Shown here: positions 62,876-64,000 of the stretch, in pieces
Layout of the letters: every line of letters starts with the position of its first letter
How positions within the stretch are numbered: the stretch's first letter is position 1
Assembly: GCF_014649735.1 (NCBI RefSeq)
Contig: NZ_BMTP01000001.1
Location: 186,001-250,000, forward strand
Direction: 5' to 3'
Length of the DNA stretch: 64,000 bases
Source: Streptomyces lavendofoliae
GTDB taxonomy: Bacteria; Actinomycetota; Actinomycetes; Streptomycetales; Streptomycetaceae
Made by a program: the position numbers and the translations under genes
The notes under the pieces: generated by a model
The model's input: the letters and a program-made list of their open reading frames with translations, nothing else
Told to the model about the DNA's origin: nothing
Database searches by the model: none

Positions 62876-63012
62876 CAGTTGATCACTCATCGGGAGTGAC
62901 AGCGGAGGAACCGCCTAATTCCGTGCGGTCCGGCCTGTTTCGCGGGGGAGCCGGGCCAGGTACGGAGCCGGGGCCCGACCCCACAGCCCGGCAGGCGGCG
63001 CAGAAGGAAGAA
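62876..63012 (+). ncRNA. Structured leader, candidate c-di-AMP (ydaO) riboswitch
   Basis: The leader holds GGGAGTGACAGCGGAGG, AACCGCCTAATTCCG, GCGGGGGAGCCGGGCCAGG and ACGGAGCCGGGG before AAGGAG. The GGAGGAACC/CCTAATTCC and GCGGGGGAGCC elements resemble ydaO-class aptamers, which in Streptomyces precede cell-wall hydrolases. Matched by eye; boundaries approximate. Confidence 0.45.
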
Positions 63013-63025
63013 GGAGCTCGCCTCC

Positions 63026-64000
63026 GTGGCGTCCCACCGTCGTCCCAAGCAGCCGAGCCGCGCCCGCGTGACCGTGCTCACCGCAACCGCCGCCGCTGCC
63101 GTCGCCCTGTCCTCCCAGGCGGCTCAGGCAGACCCCAAGCCGAGCAAGACCGAGGTCAAGGCGAAGGTCGACAAGCTCCACCACGAGGCCGAGGTCGCCA
63201 CCGAGCAGTACAACCTCGCCGACGAGCAGCGCGGCAAGCTCCAGAAGGAGGTCGACGCCCTCCAGGACCAGGTCGCGCGCGGCCAGCAGGAGCTCAACGA
63301 GCTGCGCAACGGCCTCGGTTCGGTCGCCACCGCCCAGTACCGCTCCGGCGGCATGGACCCCTCGCTCCAGCTGCTGCTCTCCTCCGACCCGGACAGCTAC
63401 CTCGACAAGGCGTCCGCCGTCGACGCCATCAGCGCCAAGCAGGCCGAGGCCCTGGAGACCATCCAGGCCAAGCAGCGCACCCTGGCCCAGCAGCGCGCCG
63501 AGGCGACCACGAAGCTCGCCGGCCTCGAGGACGTGCGCAAGAACCTCGCCGAGAAGAAGAAGGCCTACCAGGCCAAGCTGGCCGAGGCGCAGCAGCTGCT
63601 CAACACCCTGACCGCCGAAGAGCGGGCCAAGATGCAGGAGCAGGAGCAGCGCGCCAGCCGGGCCGCCAGCGAGCGCGTCGAACTCGGCAACGAGGTGCCC
63701 GCCTCCCAGCGCGGCGCCGCCGCGCTCGCCGCCGCCGACACCCAGGTCGGCAAGCCGTACGTCTCCGGCGCCGAGGGCCCCAACTCGTACGACTGCTCGG
63801 GCCTGACCCAGTGGGCCTACCGCCAGGCCGGCGTGGCCATCTCCCGTACCACCTACACCCAGCACAACGACGGTGTGAAGATCGGCCGCAGCCAGCTGAA
63901 GCCGGGCGACCTCGTCTTCTTCAGCAACCTCTCGCACGTGGGCCTCTACGCCGGCAACGGCCAGGTGCTGCACGCCCCCTACCCGGGAACGGTCGTGCGC
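63026..64000 (+). CDS. NlpC/P60 C40 peptidoglycan endopeptidase (3' end missing)
   Basis: At least 325 residues. A signal peptide (VTVLTATAAAAVALSSQAAQA) leads to a long coiled coil (about 40-215, KxxLxxEVDALQDQVARGQQEL...), then an NlpC/P60 domain with GKPYVSGAEGPNSYDCSGLTQW (nucleophile Cys) and NLSHVGLYAGNG (His). It resembles RipA/CwlO-type hydrolases that cut peptide cross-links during growth or germination. GTG at 63026 behind AAGGAG. It ends at the window edge, still in frame. Confidence 0.92.
   Translation, partial: MASHRRPKQPSRARVTVLTATAAAAVALSSQAAQADPKPSKTEVKAKVDKLHHEAEVATEQYNLADEQRGKLQKEVDALQDQVARGQQELNELRNGLGSVATAQYRSGGMDPSLQLLLSSDPDSYLDKASAVDAISAKQAEALETIQAKQRTLAQQRAEATTKLAGLEDVRKNLAEKKKAYQAKLAEAQQLLNTLTAEERAKMQEQEQRASRAASERVELGNEVPASQRGAAALAAADTQVGKPYVSGAEGPNSYDCSGLTQWAYRQAGVAISRTTYTQHNDGVKIGRSQLKPGDLVFFSNLSHVGLYAGNGQVLHAPYPGTVVR

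Noticed and set aside
1..64000. tRNA genes, insertion sequences, att sites
   Set aside because: Looked for T-loop sequences, transposase motifs and terminal repeats while reading; none convincing.

Overview
The window is about 72% GC. It uses GTG starts freely, has many 1-4 bp start/stop overlaps, and its gene set and order (aceE-GntR-sucB-lpd-pepA; nadA-erpA; cta/qcr; trpD; NlpC/P60) match the conserved core of a Streptomyces chromosome. I see no tRNA, rRNA, insertion sequence, phage gene or CRISPR array. All identifications come from reading translations and motifs; no database search was run.

Layout. 1-3800: a truncated nucleoside-sugar-epimerase-like protein, a GNAT acetyltransferase, a DUF4240 protein, an SDR oxidoreductase and a WYL regulator. 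3848-13004, all on the minus strand: pyruvate dehydrogenase E1 (aceE), a GntR/FCD regulator, the two-lipoyl-domain E2 (sucB), dihydrolipoamide dehydrogenase (lpd) and leucyl aminopeptidase (pepA), with a perfect 17-bp palindrome upstream of aceE. 13310-19853: a five-gene plus-strand operon that looks like a compact Pel/galactosaminogalactan-type exopolysaccharide system. It encodes an Agd3-like secreted deacetylase, a PelF-like GT4 glycosyltransferase, a 12-TM membrane protein, a spherulin-4-like hydrolase and a GH114 polygalactosaminidase lipoprotein. This is the most interesting locus here. 19888-25535: a cold-shock protein, cobS, a membrane protein, a rhomboid-like membrane protein behind a candidate cobalamin riboswitch, cobT, and a PhnP/MBL-like-CobU fusion.

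25649-34917: envelope functions. These are an HtrA-like lipoprotein protease, a methyltransferase that apparently starts at CTG, a DUF3043 protein, PspA and PspAA, a NarL-type two-component pair and an RND transporter. 35048-41342: nadA, erpA, a membrane-anchored protein, a PfkB kinase and a cysteine desulfurase-TusA fusion. 41604-50905: the respiratory block ctaC-ctaD-ctaF, an L,D-transpeptidase, a pseudo-receiver, then ctaE-qcrC-qcrA-qcrB, which together encode the bc1-aa3 supercomplex.

50942-64000: trpD; a SAM-IV riboswitch controlling a class V aminotransferase-fold enzyme; a DASS transporter coupled to glycerate kinase; an OmpR two-component system next to a small secreted protein; an AsnC effector-domain protein coupled to a rhomboid protease; a Zn-ribbon protein; a NYN-domain protein; and, cut by the window edge, an NlpC/P60 cell-wall hydrolase behind a long structured leader that may be a c-di-AMP riboswitch.

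RNA-level control is unusually visible, with three riboswitch-like leaders. Several symmetric DNA elements also sit at gene starts (aceE, ctaC, ctaE, nadA/erpA). Two genes have their 3' ends reiterated as imperfect tandem repeats.
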